A stretch of 64,000 bases of DNA from an uncultured Clostridia bacterium (GCA_934277645.1 CAKQUX010000001.1:1-64000), one strand, 5' to 3'. Positions 1 through 7,958 are shown, counted from the first letter of the stretch. The notes: a model not told the origin generated them from the sequence alone. Program-made: numbers and translations.

Positions 1-160
1 TTAAATACAAACTATGGGATGGATGTTCGCCTTGGGCGAAAGTTCGCTCCGCTCACCGAACCGACGAGCAACAAGCATTTTTTCTTTTTCAATGCTACTA
101 CACACAACTGATTTCAAAAAGCGTTTATGATGCTCGTAGGTTCATCCGCTACACTCTCTA
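1..160. other. Unassigned sequence at window edge with two short hairpins
   Basis: I recognise no gene here. Two inverted repeats are visible: TTCGCC (26-31) with GGCGAA (35-40), and GTTCG (42-46) with CGAAC (57-61). On the minus strand an ATG-started frame of about 26 codons crosses both hairpins, but it has no ribosome binding site and is probably not translated. The stretch lies just past the terminator of the tRNA array, so it could be the start of another element cut off by the window. Confidence 0.3.
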
Positions 161-162
161 GC

Positions 163-198
163 AAAAAAATACCCTTAACAAAGTTAAGGGTATTTTTT

Positions 199-199
<1 letters not shown>
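163..199 (-). terminator. Intrinsic terminator of the tRNA array
   Basis: The inverted repeat AATACCCTTAAC / GTTAAGGGTATT with an AAA loop is flanked by runs of A and T, so it can act on both strands. On the minus strand it directly follows tRNA-Tyr, the last gene of the array. Confidence 0.9.
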
Positions 200-283
<84 letters not shown>

Positions 284-285
284 AT

Positions 286-361
286 TGGAGCTGGTGATCG
301 GAATCGAACCAACAACCTGCTGATTACAAATCAGCTGCTCTGCCAGTTGAGCTACACCAGC
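286..361 (-). tRNA. tRNA-Thr (anticodon TGT)
   Basis: Acceptor GCTGGTG pairs with CACCAGC, the anticodon stem CTGAT / ATCAG encloses TGT, and the CCA end is encoded (286-288). Only two bases separate it from tRNA-Tyr, consistent with one processed precursor. Confidence 0.95.
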
Positions 362-375
362 AAACGCTGATTTTT

Positions 376-451
376 TGGTGCCTCGGGGCGGACTTGAACC
401 ACCGACACAGGGATTTTCAGTCCCTTGCTCTACCAACTGAGCTACCGAGGC
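376..451 (-). tRNA. tRNA-Phe (anticodon GAA)
   Basis: Acceptor GCCTCGG pairs with CCGAGGC, the anticodon arm GGGACTGAAAATCCC carries GAA, and the CCA end is encoded (376-378). Third gene from the 3' end of the array. Confidence 0.95.
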
Positions 452-467
452 AAATATGGCTTTTCTT

Positions 468-500
468 ATTTACGGCAACGACTAAGTCGTTGCCGTAAAT
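468..500. repeat. Perfect 16-bp inverted repeat inside the tRNA array
   Basis: ATTTACGGCAACGACT (468-483) is followed by one base and then its exact reverse complement (485-500). It lies between tRNA-Phe and tRNA-Asp. There is no T run, so it does not look like a terminator, and the loop is too short for a normal hairpin unless several inner pairs open. It could be a processing signal, a protein-binding palindrome or a small repeat element. Confidence 0.85.
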
Positions 501-501
501 T

Positions 502-578
502 TGGCGATCCGGAAGGGACTCGAACCCTCGACCTCCAGCGTGACAGGCTGGCGTACTAACCAACTGTACTACCGGACC
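502..578 (-). tRNA. tRNA-Asp (anticodon GTC)
   Basis: Acceptor GGTCCGG pairs with CCGGATC (including a G-T pair), the anticodon arm CAGCCTGTCACGCTG carries GTC, the discriminator base is G as usual for tRNA-Asp, and the CCA end is encoded (502-504). Confidence 0.95.
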
Positions 579-597
579 ACGTTTAATATGCAATTTT

Positions 598-674
598 TGG
601 TGGGCCTTCACGGACTCGAACCGCGGACCAATCGGTTATGAGCCGACCGCTCTAACCAACTGAGCTAAAGGCCC
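598..674 (-). tRNA. tRNA with CAT anticodon (elongator Met or Ile2)
   Basis: Acceptor GGGCCTT pairs with AAGGCCC, the anticodon loop is CTCATAA, and the CCA end is encoded (598-600). It is not an initiator: the first acceptor pair is G-C and the three G-C pairs of initiator anticodon stems are absent. The body resembles firmicute tRNAs that carry lysidine and read AUA (Ile2) at least as well as elongator tRNA-Met. Telling them apart needs a TilS-determinant comparison. Confidence 0.8.
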
Positions 675-702
675 GAATGAGCAACTGCCCAAACGCAATT
701 TT

Positions 703-779
703 TGGTTGGGGTGACAGGATTCGAACCTGCGACGTTCTGCTCCCAAAGCAGACGCTCTACCAAACTGAGCCACACCCCA
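703..779 (-). tRNA. tRNA-Pro (anticodon TGG)
   Basis: Acceptor TGGGGTG pairs with CACCCCA, the anticodon arm TCTGCTTTGGGAGCAGA carries TGG, and the CCA end is encoded (703-705). This is the promoter-proximal gene of the array. The first acceptor pair would be T-A instead of the common C-G. Confidence 0.92.
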
Positions 780-804
780 TCGCGCTACTCAAAGCGACTG
801 TTAA

Positions 805-833
805 AATATACAATATAAAATGTCTATTGTCAA
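805..833 (-). promoter_or_regulatory. Sigma-A promoter of the tRNA array
   Basis: On the minus strand TTGACA (828-833) is 17 bp from TATATT (805-810), about 20 bp before tRNA-Pro. It is a consensus -35 and a near-consensus -10, fitting a strong stable-RNA promoter. Between it and position 1034 I see nothing else. Confidence 0.85.
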
Positions 834-1034
834 CTTTTTTTCGGCACTAAAATGAAATTTTTTTAATTTTATCGACCTTTTAAAAAATTTCGCTTTAATC
901 CTCAAAAAATTCGTTTAATCAGGCGGCGCTTACTCGGTTTGTTTGCGAACTACTCTTTAATTTCCTTTATTATAACACCGATTTTATTTAACCGTTAGCG
1001 TTTTTAAAAGGTTTTTGCGAATTGTTTAAAAAAC

Positions 1035-1063
1035 TTGTTTTTATAGCCGTCGTGTGCTATTAT
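1035..1063 (+). promoter_or_regulatory. Sigma-A promoter of the lrp-aminotransferase unit
   Basis: TTGTTT (1035-1040) is 17 bp from TATTAT (1058-1063). A strong AGGAGG site (1075-1080) and the start codon follow. Confidence 0.75.
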
Positions 1064-1084
1064 TAAAGCTAATCAGGAGGAACT

Positions 1085-1570
1085 ATGGACAAACTTCAAA
1101 AAGATATTATCGGTATTCTCACCGAAGACGCAAGATTAACTGCAAAAAAAATAGCGCAAATGCTCGGCAAAACCGAAAGCGAGATAACGGACGCAATAGC
1201 CGAACTCGAACAAAGCGGTGTTATCGTTAAATACACCACTATCGTCAATTACGGCGAAGACGATTCCGACGTTCAAGCGCTTATCGAAGTTAAAGTCACG
1301 CCTGAACGCACGAAAGGCTTTGAAAAAATCGCAGAGGAAATTTCGGCATACGACGAAGTAGATTCGGTAAGCCTTATGAGCGGCGGCTATGACTTTTGCG
1401 TCATACTTAAAGGAAAATCGTTAAGAGAAGTTGCGATGTTCGTTTCGGAACGTTTATCGACCTTAAACGGCGTCATTTCGACTGCAACGCACTTTATACT
1501 TAAAAAATACAAGGTTGACGGAGTTAAACTTAACTCCGACGACGAACACAGGATGGCAGTCGGAGCATGA
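1085..1570 (+). CDS. Lrp/AsnC-family transcriptional regulator
   Basis: A 161-residue protein with the standard two-domain Lrp/AsnC architecture: an N-terminal winged helix-turn-helix (about residues 1-55) and a C-terminal RAM ligand-binding domain (about 65-140). These proteins form dimers or octamers and change DNA binding in response to an amino acid. The start follows AGGAGG by 4 nt. The stop overlaps the start of an aminotransferase by four bases, so the two are translationally coupled. Bacillus alaR-alaT has the same regulator-plus-aminotransferase arrangement, so control of alanine or related amino-acid metabolism is a reasonable inference, but the effector cannot be read from the sequence. 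Confidence 0.9.
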   Translation: MDKLQKDIIGILTEDARLTAKKIAQMLGKTESEITDAIAELEQSGVIVKYTTIVNYGEDDSDVQALIEVKVTPERTKGFEKIAEEISAYDEVDSVSLMSGGYDFCVILKGKSLREVAMFVSERLSTLNGVISTATHFILKKYKVDGVKLNSDDEHRMAVGA

Positions 1571-2745
1571 TTGATTACAGCAAAATTTTAACTAAACGCG
1601 TTCAAGACATAAAACCTAGCGGAATTCGCAAGTTTTTTGACGTCGTGAGCGAAATTAAGGGCGCAATATCGCTCGGAGTCGGCGAGCCTGATTTTATCAC
1701 GCCTTGGTCGATGAGAAACGAGGCGATAAAGTCTATTCAAAAAGGTTACACGCAATACACTTCGAACGCAGGCATTTTGAAACTGAGAGAGCTTATTGCC
1801 GAATATCTCAAGCGTTCGCAGAATTTGAAGTACAATCCGACGGACGAAATTATCGTCACGGTCGGCGCAAGCGAAGCTATCGACTTATCGCTCAGAGCTT
1901 TACTCGACAGCGGCGACGAAGTTTTAATTCCCGAACCGTCATACGTTTCTTACGTCCCTTGCGTAGAACTTGCAGGAGCCGTTCCCGTTCCTATTAAATG
2001 CACAGCAGACAACGGTTTTATCGTCACTAAGGAAGAACTTGAAAAAGTCATAACGCCTAAAAGCAAAGTGCTTATTTTGCCGTATCCGAACAACCCTACG
2101 GGCGGAATTATGACAAAAGAACAGCTTGAAGCAATTCGCGAAACAATCATAAAACACAATCTTGTCGTTTTGTCTGACGAAATCTACGGCGACCTTACTT
2201 ACGGCTCGACGCATTGCTCTATCGCTTCTCTCGAAGGAATGAGGGAACGCACGATTTTGGTCAGCGGCTTTTCAAAGGCATTCGCCATGACGGGTTGGCG
2301 ACTCGGTTATCTCGCCGCTCCGAAAGAAATCGTTTATGCCGCTTATAAAATTCATCAATATACGATAATGTGCGCACCGACGGCAAGCCAATATGCCGCA
2401 ATCGCCGCTCTCGAAGAAGGACTCGAAGACGGATTTCAAACGGTTGCCGCAATGCGTGACGAATACGACAAACGACGCAGATATATTCTTGCAAGGCTCA
2501 ATGAAATGGGACTTAAATGCTTTGAACCAAAAGGTGCGTTTTACGTCTTCCCTTGCGTCAAATCGACGGGACTCGACGGCGACGAATTTTCGCTCAAATT
2601 GCTCGAAAAAGAAAAAGTAGCGGTCGTTCCGGGGTCTGCTTTCGGAGCTTGCGGAAAAGATTATGTAAGAATCAGCTATGCATATTCGATTAAAGCTCTC
2701 GACGAAGCCTTAAATCGTATCGAAAAGTTTTTAAAGGAAATTTAA
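1567..2745 (+). CDS. PLP-dependent class I/II aminotransferase
   Basis: A 392-residue fold-type I aminotransferase. The PLP lysine lies in SGFSKAFAMTGWRLGY near residue 236, the cofactor-binding Asn in LPYPNNPTGG, the pyridine-N aspartate and Tyr in SDEIYGDL, and the carboxylate-binding Arg in YVRISYAY near the C terminus. It transfers an amino group between an amino acid and a 2-oxo acid in the cytosol. The closest families are AlaT/PatA-type enzymes, which fits the coupled AsnC regulator upstream, but substrate choice is not determined by the motifs visible. The ATG overlaps the regulator's stop. Confidence 0.9.
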   Translation: MIDYSKILTKRVQDIKPSGIRKFFDVVSEIKGAISLGVGEPDFITPWSMRNEAIKSIQKGYTQYTSNAGILKLRELIAEYLKRSQNLKYNPTDEIIVTVGASEAIDLSLRALLDSGDEVLIPEPSYVSYVPCVELAGAVPVPIKCTADNGFIVTKEELEKVITPKSKVLILPYPNNPTGGIMTKEQLEAIRETIIKHNLVVLSDEIYGDLTYGSTHCSIASLEGMRERTILVSGFSKAFAMTGWRLGYLAAPKEIVYAAYKIHQYTIMCAPTASQYAAIAALEEGLEDGFQTVAAMRDEYDKRRRYILARLNEMGLKCFEPKGAFYVFPCVKSTGLDGDEFSLKLLEKEKVAVVPGSAFGACGKDYVRISYAYSIKALDEALNRIEKFLKEI

Positions 2746-2751
2746 GCATAT

Positions 2752-3801
2752 ATGGCGGATTATTTCAAACTCCGCAAAGCGGACGTTTTAGAAAAACTTA
2801 ATAACGTCAAAAACGAATTGCCCGAATTTATCGACGAGTTTTTCGTCGGCATTGCCACGCAAACGTCCGAGCTTACAAGGCTTAATTACGCCTATGACCT
2901 TAGAGTTTTCTTTTATTTTTTGACCGTAGGCACAAGACGATTTAAAAACCGCGCTCCGCTCGACTTTTGCAAGGCAGATCTCGAAGCAATTACGACGTAC
3001 GATCTCGAAAACTATCTCGAATGGCTCACCGCTTACAAAATGGGTGATAAATGCTACACAAACGAAGCGACGGGCAAGGCAAGAAAACTTTCAACCGTGC
3101 GCGCAATGTTTAAATACTTTTTCAACAAAGGCGATATCGTTGCAAACACGGCGGCAAAAATCGCTATGCCGAAATTGCACGACAAAGAAATAATTAGACT
3201 CGAAGGTAATGAAGTCGAAGATATTTTGAACGTAACCGAAACAGGCGACGGACTGACGAAAAAAAGTCTTGATTTCCACGATAAAACTAAAGTTCGGGAT
3301 AAGGCAATCGTTACGCTTTTGCTTGGCACGGGAATTCGTGTCAGCGAGTGTGTCGGACTAAACATAAACGACGTCGATTTCAACAACCACGCTTTCACCG
3401 TCACGCGAAAAGGCGGAAGCAGAACGATTTTATATTTCGGAAAAGAGGTCGAAGAAGCTCTCGGCGAATACGTCTACGACGAAAGATTGAACGTTAAAGA
3501 CGCCTTAGACCCCGACGCCCTATTCCTTTCTTTGCAAAAAAAGCGAATTTGCGTCAGAACCGTTGAGGTTTTGGTGAAAAAATATGCGCATATAATTGCG
3601 CCACTTAAAAAGATTTCACCGCATAAACTCAGAAGCACTTTCGGCACGAATCTTTACAGAGAAACGCGCGATATTTATATGGTAGCCGACGTTTTGGGAC
3701 ACCGCGACGTCAACACAACAAAAAAACACTATGCGGCAATAAGCGACGACCACCGTCGTCAAGCCGCCGAAATCATAAGACTCAAAAAAGACGACGAATA
3801 G
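2752..3801 (+). CDS. Tyrosine recombinase, XerC/XerD-like
   Basis: A 349-residue site-specific recombinase with an N-terminal SAM-like core-binding domain (about 20-125) and a C-terminal catalytic domain. All six catalytic positions are visible: Arg in GIRVSE, Lys in TRKGGS, His and Arg in HKLRS, His in LGHRDVNTT and the nucleophile Tyr in KHYAAI. It follows the aminotransferase by 6 bp and shares its promoter, so it looks chromosomal and not phage-borne; no excisionase, attachment repeats or phage genes surround it. Chromosome-dimer resolution is possible, but I see no dif-like site. The nearest Shine-Dalgarno, AAAGGA, lies about 13 nt upstream of the ATG, which is long. Confidence 0.85.
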   Translation: MADYFKLRKADVLEKLNNVKNELPEFIDEFFVGIATQTSELTRLNYAYDLRVFFYFLTVGTRRFKNRAPLDFCKADLEAITTYDLENYLEWLTAYKMGDKCYTNEATGKARKLSTVRAMFKYFFNKGDIVANTAAKIAMPKLHDKEIIRLEGNEVEDILNVTETGDGLTKKSLDFHDKTKVRDKAIVTLLLGTGIRVSECVGLNINDVDFNNHAFTVTRKGGSRTILYFGKEVEEALGEYVYDERLNVKDALDPDALFLSLQKKRICVRTVEVLVKKYAHIIAPLKKISPHKLRSTFGTNLYRETRDIYMVADVLGHRDVNTTKKHYAAISDDHRRQAAEIIRLKKDDE

Positions 3802-3810
3802 TTTTTAATG

Positions 3811-3835
3811 CCGCATAAGTTGCGGAACTTTAATT
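3811..3835 (+). terminator. Weak terminator-like hairpin after the recombinase
   Basis: CCGCA (3811-3815) pairs with TGCGG (3821-3825) across TAAGT, followed by the mixed sequence AACTTTAATT. The T run is poor, so termination is uncertain. Confidence 0.35.
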
Positions 3836-3987
3836 CTTCCGAATATCAGCCGAATAAACCGCCGATTGACACAAAATGTTGTAGATTTAGTTCTATAACT
3901 TTTTTTTGCGTATTTTATGATTTTTTCAAATTTGTTGACGAACGTATTCCATAAAAGCGTGATTTATAAGGTAGTTTCCGCAAATTA

Positions 3988-4016
3988 TTGACTTTTTTAG
4001 AATGGTTTGATAAGAT
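3988..4016 (+). promoter_or_regulatory. Sigma-A promoter of the PadR-like gene
   Basis: TTGACT (3988-3993) is 17 bp from TAAGAT (4011-4016). An AAGGTG ribosome binding site (4025-4030) and ATG follow. Confidence 0.65.
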
Positions 4017-4034
4017 TAGATAATAAGGTGAAAT

Positions 4035-5987
4035 ATGGATGTTTCTTCAGTAAATAGCGACCTTATCCGCGGCAACGTTACTACGATTATTTTGAACTCG
4101 CTCGCCGACGGTGACAGATACGGCTATGACATCTTAAAAGAAATAGAAGACCGAAGCGAAGGCAGATACAAACTTAAACAAGCCACGCTTTACAGCTGTC
4201 TTAAAAGGCTCGAAAAAAGCGGGCTTATTTCATCATACGCAGGCGACCCCGACGTCACGGGCGGTGGGCAAAGACGCTATTATCGACTTACCGACGAAGG
4301 CAAAAAGTATCTCGAAAAAGAAAAACAGGAATACGAATATTCCCGCACGATATTAGACAAGCTCGTTTCAAACGACGACTTCGATTTTGAAAATCGCACT
4401 GCTCCGTTCAACGCCGACGAGCTTAGACCATACACAAAACAAAAAGAAGAAAAGAAGGTCGTCTATAAAGAGAAGGTCGTTTATAAATATATCGACCGCC
4501 CTAACTCACCTTGCATCATTCCCGAAAAAGACGGGGCTTATATGAGCGACAAGGAAATTGAATTTTTGGAAGAATCGGCTATTAAGAATCCTTCAAAAAT
4601 CTATCAGAGCGGCGAAAACGAAAATATCGGACAGTCCGAACAGCAATCCGTTGCAAACACCGAACAACAAGGCTCTCAAAACACAAACGAGAATTTACAA
4701 GCGGAAACTGCAAACGAAAACGTAGCGAGCGAAAATGCAAACGGCAGTTATACCGAAGATCAAGGTTTTGCTTCGGCAAATTCGGGCACGACATCAGACG
4801 TCCCTGTCACAAACAATTACGAGACCGAACCTACAAAACCTAGACGCACTCTTCAAGAAGTTTTTGAAGAAAAAGAAAGAGAGGCAAACGGACAAGGTTG
4901 GCAAAACTTGTCGGAATTGCAAAGCGGCGAACAAGCCGAACAAATTGCTCCGCAAGAGCCAGAACAATTCGATACTCGTATGGCGTTTTTCGGAAACACG
5001 TTCGACGAGCGTCTTGACAATATGATTAAGGCAAGAAAAGAAGCGGCTATGGCAAACGCTTTAAACGGCAACTCTGCCGAAGTCGAACCGCCTACTCATA
5101 CGGGAATGCTCAAAATATTCTCCGTTATCGACGATGCGGAAGGTCGTCATTACGAAGAGCTTAAAAACAATCCGCCAAAACCGGAAAACGAAATTCTCGT
5201 AAGCGAAACAAGAAGCCGTTCGCTAAAAGAAGTTTTGGAAGAAAAAGAAAGAGCGGCAAACGAGCGCAAAAAACTTGAACAACAAAACGCTCCAGTTGAA
5301 GAACAAACCGAACCCGAACGCGAATATGCGACTAGCTACGTTACGCCTAAACTCGAAGGCAAGTTTGAGTTTGAAAATTCCGAAGAGCCTTACGTCGATT
5401 TCTTCGACGGATTGACGCACTCGGAAATTACTCCTGCCCCCGAAAGAGTCGCCGAAGAGCGTCCGATTTATCAAGACGCCGTACTGCAAAACCGACTTTA
5501 TTCAAAAGGTTACAACTTAAAACCTTATGAAAAAGCGAACACGCAAAACTATTATTACGGCAATTTTGTTTACATAAACAAATTAAGACGAGACAGCAAC
5601 CTTATCGCGCTTGCGACATATCTCGTTTTGCTTGCGATTTTATGGGGAACGTGTTATATGAAAGTTACGCAAAACTTATTCATATCCGCCCTTGCAGTCG
5701 GAATCGGACTTTATCTCATTCCGCTGATAACTTACTTCGTACAACCTAAAAAGCGTTCAAAGGCAAAATACAGCTTTAAATACGCAATGCTGAACGCCGC
5801 AATGCTGTTTATCGAACTATCGGTTATAGTCGCGCTCATAGGTTTCTTCATTGTAGGCGCGGACGTATCGAATCCGACAAGCGTCATTGCCCCGATTGTC
5901 GTTCCGATAACGCTTTTGACGACTTTGTTGTTCATGCCGATATATCACGGACTTCTTTACAACAGCAAAAAATATCACATTCAATAA
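4035..5987 (+). CDS. PadR-type regulator fused to a long linker and four membrane helices
   Basis: A 650-residue protein. Residues about 10-110 are a PadR winged helix: GDRYGYDILKEIE, KQATLYSCLKRLEKSGLI and GGGQRRYYRLTDEG are typical PadR motifs. Ordinary PadR regulators are 100-190 residues. Here the DNA-binding domain is followed by about 400 residues rich in Glu, Gln, Asn and Lys, likely disordered, containing two copies of a charged helix motif (TLQEVFEEKEREAN near residue 271 and SLKEVLEEKERAAN near 395). The last 130 residues hold four hydrophobic segments. The predicted protein would tether a transcription factor to the membrane. Its targets and signal are unknown; the sigma-A promoter and hairpin terminator make it a single-gene unit. 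Confidence 0.85.
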   Translation: MDVSSVNSDLIRGNVTTIILNSLADGDRYGYDILKEIEDRSEGRYKLKQATLYSCLKRLEKSGLISSYAGDPDVTGGGQRRYYRLTDEGKKYLEKEKQEYEYSRTILDKLVSNDDFDFENRTAPFNADELRPYTKQKEEKKVVYKEKVVYKYIDRPNSPCIIPEKDGAYMSDKEIEFLEESAIKNPSKIYQSGENENIGQSEQQSVANTEQQGSQNTNENLQAETANENVASENANGSYTEDQGFASANSGTTSDVPVTNNYETEPTKPRRTLQEVFEEKEREANGQGWQNLSELQSGEQAEQIAPQEPEQFDTRMAFFGNTFDERLDNMIKARKEAAMANALNGNSAEVEPPTHTGMLKIFSVIDDAEGRHYEELKNNPPKPENEILVSETRSRSLKEVLEEKERAANERKKLEQQNAPVEEQTEPEREYATSYVTPKLEGKFEFENSEEPYVDFFDGLTHSEITPAPERVAEERPIYQDAVLQNRLYSKGYNLKPYEKANTQNYYYGNFVYINKLRRDSNLIALATYLVLLAILWGTCYMKVTQNLFISALAVGIGLYLIPLITYFVQPKKRSKAKYSFKYAMLNAAMLFIELSVIVALIGFFIVGADVSNPTSVIAPIVVPITLLTTLLFMPIYHGLLYNSKKYHIQ

Positions 5988-5999
5988 AACAAAGTAAAG

Positions 6000-6022
6000 T
6001 CGGCGCTTGCCGATTTTATTTT
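6000..6022 (+). terminator. Terminator of the PadR-like gene
   Basis: TCGGC (6000-6004) pairs with GCCGA (6009-6013) across GCTT, followed by TTTTATTTT. Confidence 0.75.
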
Positions 6023-6127
6023 GTAACGACGATTGCCTAACATTCGACTTACAACAAAACTATACTTTACCTAAAATTTAATGCGGCAATCATCTGCGAC
6101 ATTTGGTAAAACGCTAAAATAACGACG

Positions 6128-6159
6128 TAAAAAAAGCGTATCACAAACCGTAATACGCT
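6128..6159 (-). terminator. Terminator of tRNA-Trp
   Basis: On the minus strand AGCGTAT and ATACGCT enclose an 11-nt loop and are followed by seven T. It starts three bases after the tRNA. Confidence 0.85.
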
Positions 6160-6161
6160 AT

Positions 6162-6236
6162 TGGCAGGGGAGACGCGATTCGAACACGCAACCAGCGGTT
6201 TTGGAGACCGCTGCTCTACCGTTGAGCCACTCCCCT
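6162..6236 (-). tRNA. tRNA-Trp (anticodon CCA)
   Basis: Acceptor AGGGGAG pairs with CTCCCCT, the anticodon stem GCGGT / ACCGC encloses the loop CTCCAAA with anticodon CCA, the discriminator is G, and the CCA end is encoded (6162-6164). It is a single-gene unit with its own promoter and terminator. Confidence 0.95.
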
Positions 6237-6246
6237 AAGCCTTAAT

Positions 6247-6275
6247 ATTATATTATATCGCAAATATAAAGTCAA
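6247..6275 (-). promoter_or_regulatory. Sigma-A promoter of tRNA-Trp
   Basis: On the minus strand TTGACT (6270-6275) is 17 bp from a perfect TATAAT (6247-6252), 10 bp before the tRNA. Confidence 0.85.
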
Positions 6276-6362
6276 ACGAAAAACGGCTTTATAAACAAAT
6301 AAATCGCTAAATTGACAAAACAAAAAACGTCAAATTGCGATAAAACTAATTTGGAGAAAAAA

Positions 6363-7160
6363 ATGAACACAAAATTTACATTGGGCGTCATCGGCGCAGG
6401 CAATATGGCAACCGCAATCGTCAGCGGCGCGATTAAAAAACTTTTAAAGCCTAACGAAATTATAATTAGCGACAAAGACGAAACAAAACTTGAAAATTTC
6501 AAAAAACTCGGTTTCACCGTAACGACCGATAACGTCGAAGTCGTTAAAAATTCGGAAAACTTGTTGTTTGCCGTAAAACCGCAAATTGCGCCTATCGTTT
6601 TTGAAGATATAAAAGGAAAAATCGAAGCCAAGACCGTGATTTCCATTATGGCAGGAATAAACATTGACACGCTTGAAAAAAATCTCGGAAGTTTTAATTT
6701 TGTCAGAGTTATGCCAAACACCCCTGCTATGCTCGGCGAAGGCATGAGCGCGCTTGCGTTCAAGGGCAATTTTGAAAATAAAGATTTTATAATGAACCTT
6801 TTTGGCAGTCTCGGCAAAGCCGTAGAACTCGACGAAAAGCATTTCGATGCCGTCACGTCGGTCAGCGGAAGCGGACCTGCCTACGTTTATATGTTCATCA
6901 AAGCAATGATAGACGGTGGAATTGACGGCGGACTTACTGCAGAAACCGCAAAAACACTTACTCTTCAAACGATTATCGGCGCTTGCAAAATGGTCGAAAC
7001 CAGCCCTAAACAAATAGACGAGCTTATCGACGCCGTATGTTCAAAAGGCGGAACGACAATCGAAGCCGTAAATTCTTATAGAAACGACGACTTAAACGGC
7101 ATAATAAGAAAAGGCATCGCTAAATGCAAGAAAAGGTCGGAGGAACTTAGTCGTGGCTAA
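6363..7160 (+). CDS. proC: Pyrroline-5-carboxylate reductase
   Basis: A 265-residue enzyme catalysing the last step of proline synthesis, NAD(P)H-dependent reduction of pyrroline-5-carboxylate. The N-terminal Rossmann motif is GVIGAGNMATAI, and the C-terminal signature region reads SGSGPAYVYMFI with the family-typical SKGGTT near residue 235. I chose the ATG at 6363, which follows TTGGAG by 6 nt; the frame stays open 17 codons further upstream, without a ribosome binding site there. The gene overlaps rnhA by 8 bp. Confidence 0.93.
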   Translation: MNTKFTLGVIGAGNMATAIVSGAIKKLLKPNEIIISDKDETKLENFKKLGFTVTTDNVEVVKNSENLLFAVKPQIAPIVFEDIKGKIEAKTVISIMAGINIDTLEKNLGSFNFVRVMPNTPAMLGEGMSALAFKGNFENKDFIMNLFGSLGKAVELDEKHFDAVTSVSGSGPAYVYMFIKAMIDGGIDGGLTAETAKTLTLQTIIGACKMVETSPKQIDELIDAVCSKGGTTIEAVNSYRNDDLNGIIRKGIAKCKKRSEELSRG

Positions 7161-7611
7161 TCCTTTTGTTACAATATACACAGACGGCGCGTGTAGCGGA
7201 AACCCGGGTCCCGGCGGTTGGGGCGTTATTTTAATGCACGGGCAAAACAAAAAGGAACTTAGCGGCGGCGAAACAGACACGACTAACAATCGTATGGAAC
7301 TTCTTGCCGTGATACGTGGTCTTAAAACGCTCACAAAGCCTTGCGACGTCGAATTATATAGCGATTCAGCGTACGTCATAAACGCATTCAATCAGAATTG
7401 GATTGAAAACTGGCAAAAAAATGATTGGAAAACTTCGAGCAAGTCCCCTGTCAAAAATAAAGATTTATGGCTCGAACTTTTAAGTTTATTAAAAGTTCAC
7501 AACGTCAAGTTTATTAAAGTAAAAGGGCATTCGGACAATCAATTTAACAATCGTTGCGACGAGCTGGCTCGCAATGAAATTGTTAAAATTCAAAAAACGA
7601 ATATCGGCTAA
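7153..7611 (+). CDS. rnhA: Ribonuclease HI
   Basis: A 152-residue type 1 RNase H that cleaves RNA in RNA-DNA hybrids. The carboxylate tetrad is visible: Asp in YTDGACSGNPGPGGWG, Glu in NRMELLA, Asp in YSDSAYV and Asp in RCDELA. The start is GTG inside the 3' end of proC (8 bp overlap), preceded by GGAGGAAC, so translation is coupled. Confidence 0.93.
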   Translation: MANPFVTIYTDGACSGNPGPGGWGVILMHGQNKKELSGGETDTTNNRMELLAVIRGLKTLTKPCDVELYSDSAYVINAFNQNWIENWQKNDWKTSSKSPVKNKDLWLELLSLLKVHNVKFIKVKGHSDNQFNNRCDELARNEIVKIQKTNIG

Positions 7612-7631
7612 CAACAATTTAATTAACAATC

Positions 7632-7705
7632 ACTTAGCCGATAAAATACTTAGCTAACAATAACTTAGCAGATAAACGACTTAGCTAGTAATAACTTTAA
7701 ATAGT
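7632..7705. repeat. Degenerate tandem repeat with ACTTAGC core, period 15-16 bp
   Basis: The heptamer ACTTAGC starts at 7632, 7648, 7663 and 7679, and a decayed copy (ACTTTAA) starts at 7694. Periods alternate 16, 15, 16, 15, which is a 31-bp unit made of two halves, repeated twice. It directly follows rnhA. Confidence 0.8.
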
Positions 7706-7728
7706 CTCAGCAAATTTTTACAACTAAT

Positions 7729-7871
7729 GGCTCGACTGAATAACAGATAAAAACAAACTGATTCAGATAAATCACAACACTGTAACGAGCCAAAACAAGT
7801 AACCTGTCGGCAACTGTTAGCTACTCTACTTGTCGCATTTCGGTTTAAAATATCAACAGGACAGGCTGCAA
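7729..7871. other. Foldable noncoding segment, possible structured RNA
   Basis: No convincing ORF is present. Several complementary pairs occur in order: GGCTCG (7729-7734) with CGAGCC (7786-7791) enclosing CTGAAT / ATTCAG (7736-7741, 7761-7766); ACAAGTA (7795-7801) with TACTTGT (7827-7833); and CCTGTC plus CTGTT in that loop with AACAGGACAGG downstream, which would make a pseudoknot. No promoter is obvious. It may be part of the rnhA 3' region or chance pairing. Confidence 0.35.
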
Positions 7872-7958
7872 CAAAGCGCTATTCAAGACGTCAAGCCAAT
7901 CGATAAAAGTTAAAATGTATAAATTTATAAAAAATTTATATTTTTTTTAAAAAAAGTA

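Noticed and set aside
2752..3801. Phage or integrative-element integrase
   Set aside because: The recombinase is in an operon with metabolic genes and no attachment repeats, excisionase or phage genes are nearby.
7632..7705. CRISPR array
   Set aside because: The repeat core is 7 bp with a 15-16 bp period, so there are no spacers, and no cas genes are present. The same applies to the 20- and 23-bp tandem repeats.
7700..7880. T-box or known riboswitch on the minus strand
   Set aside because: No T-box sequence (TGGNACCGCG) follows and the only downstream gene, rnhA, is on the other strand.
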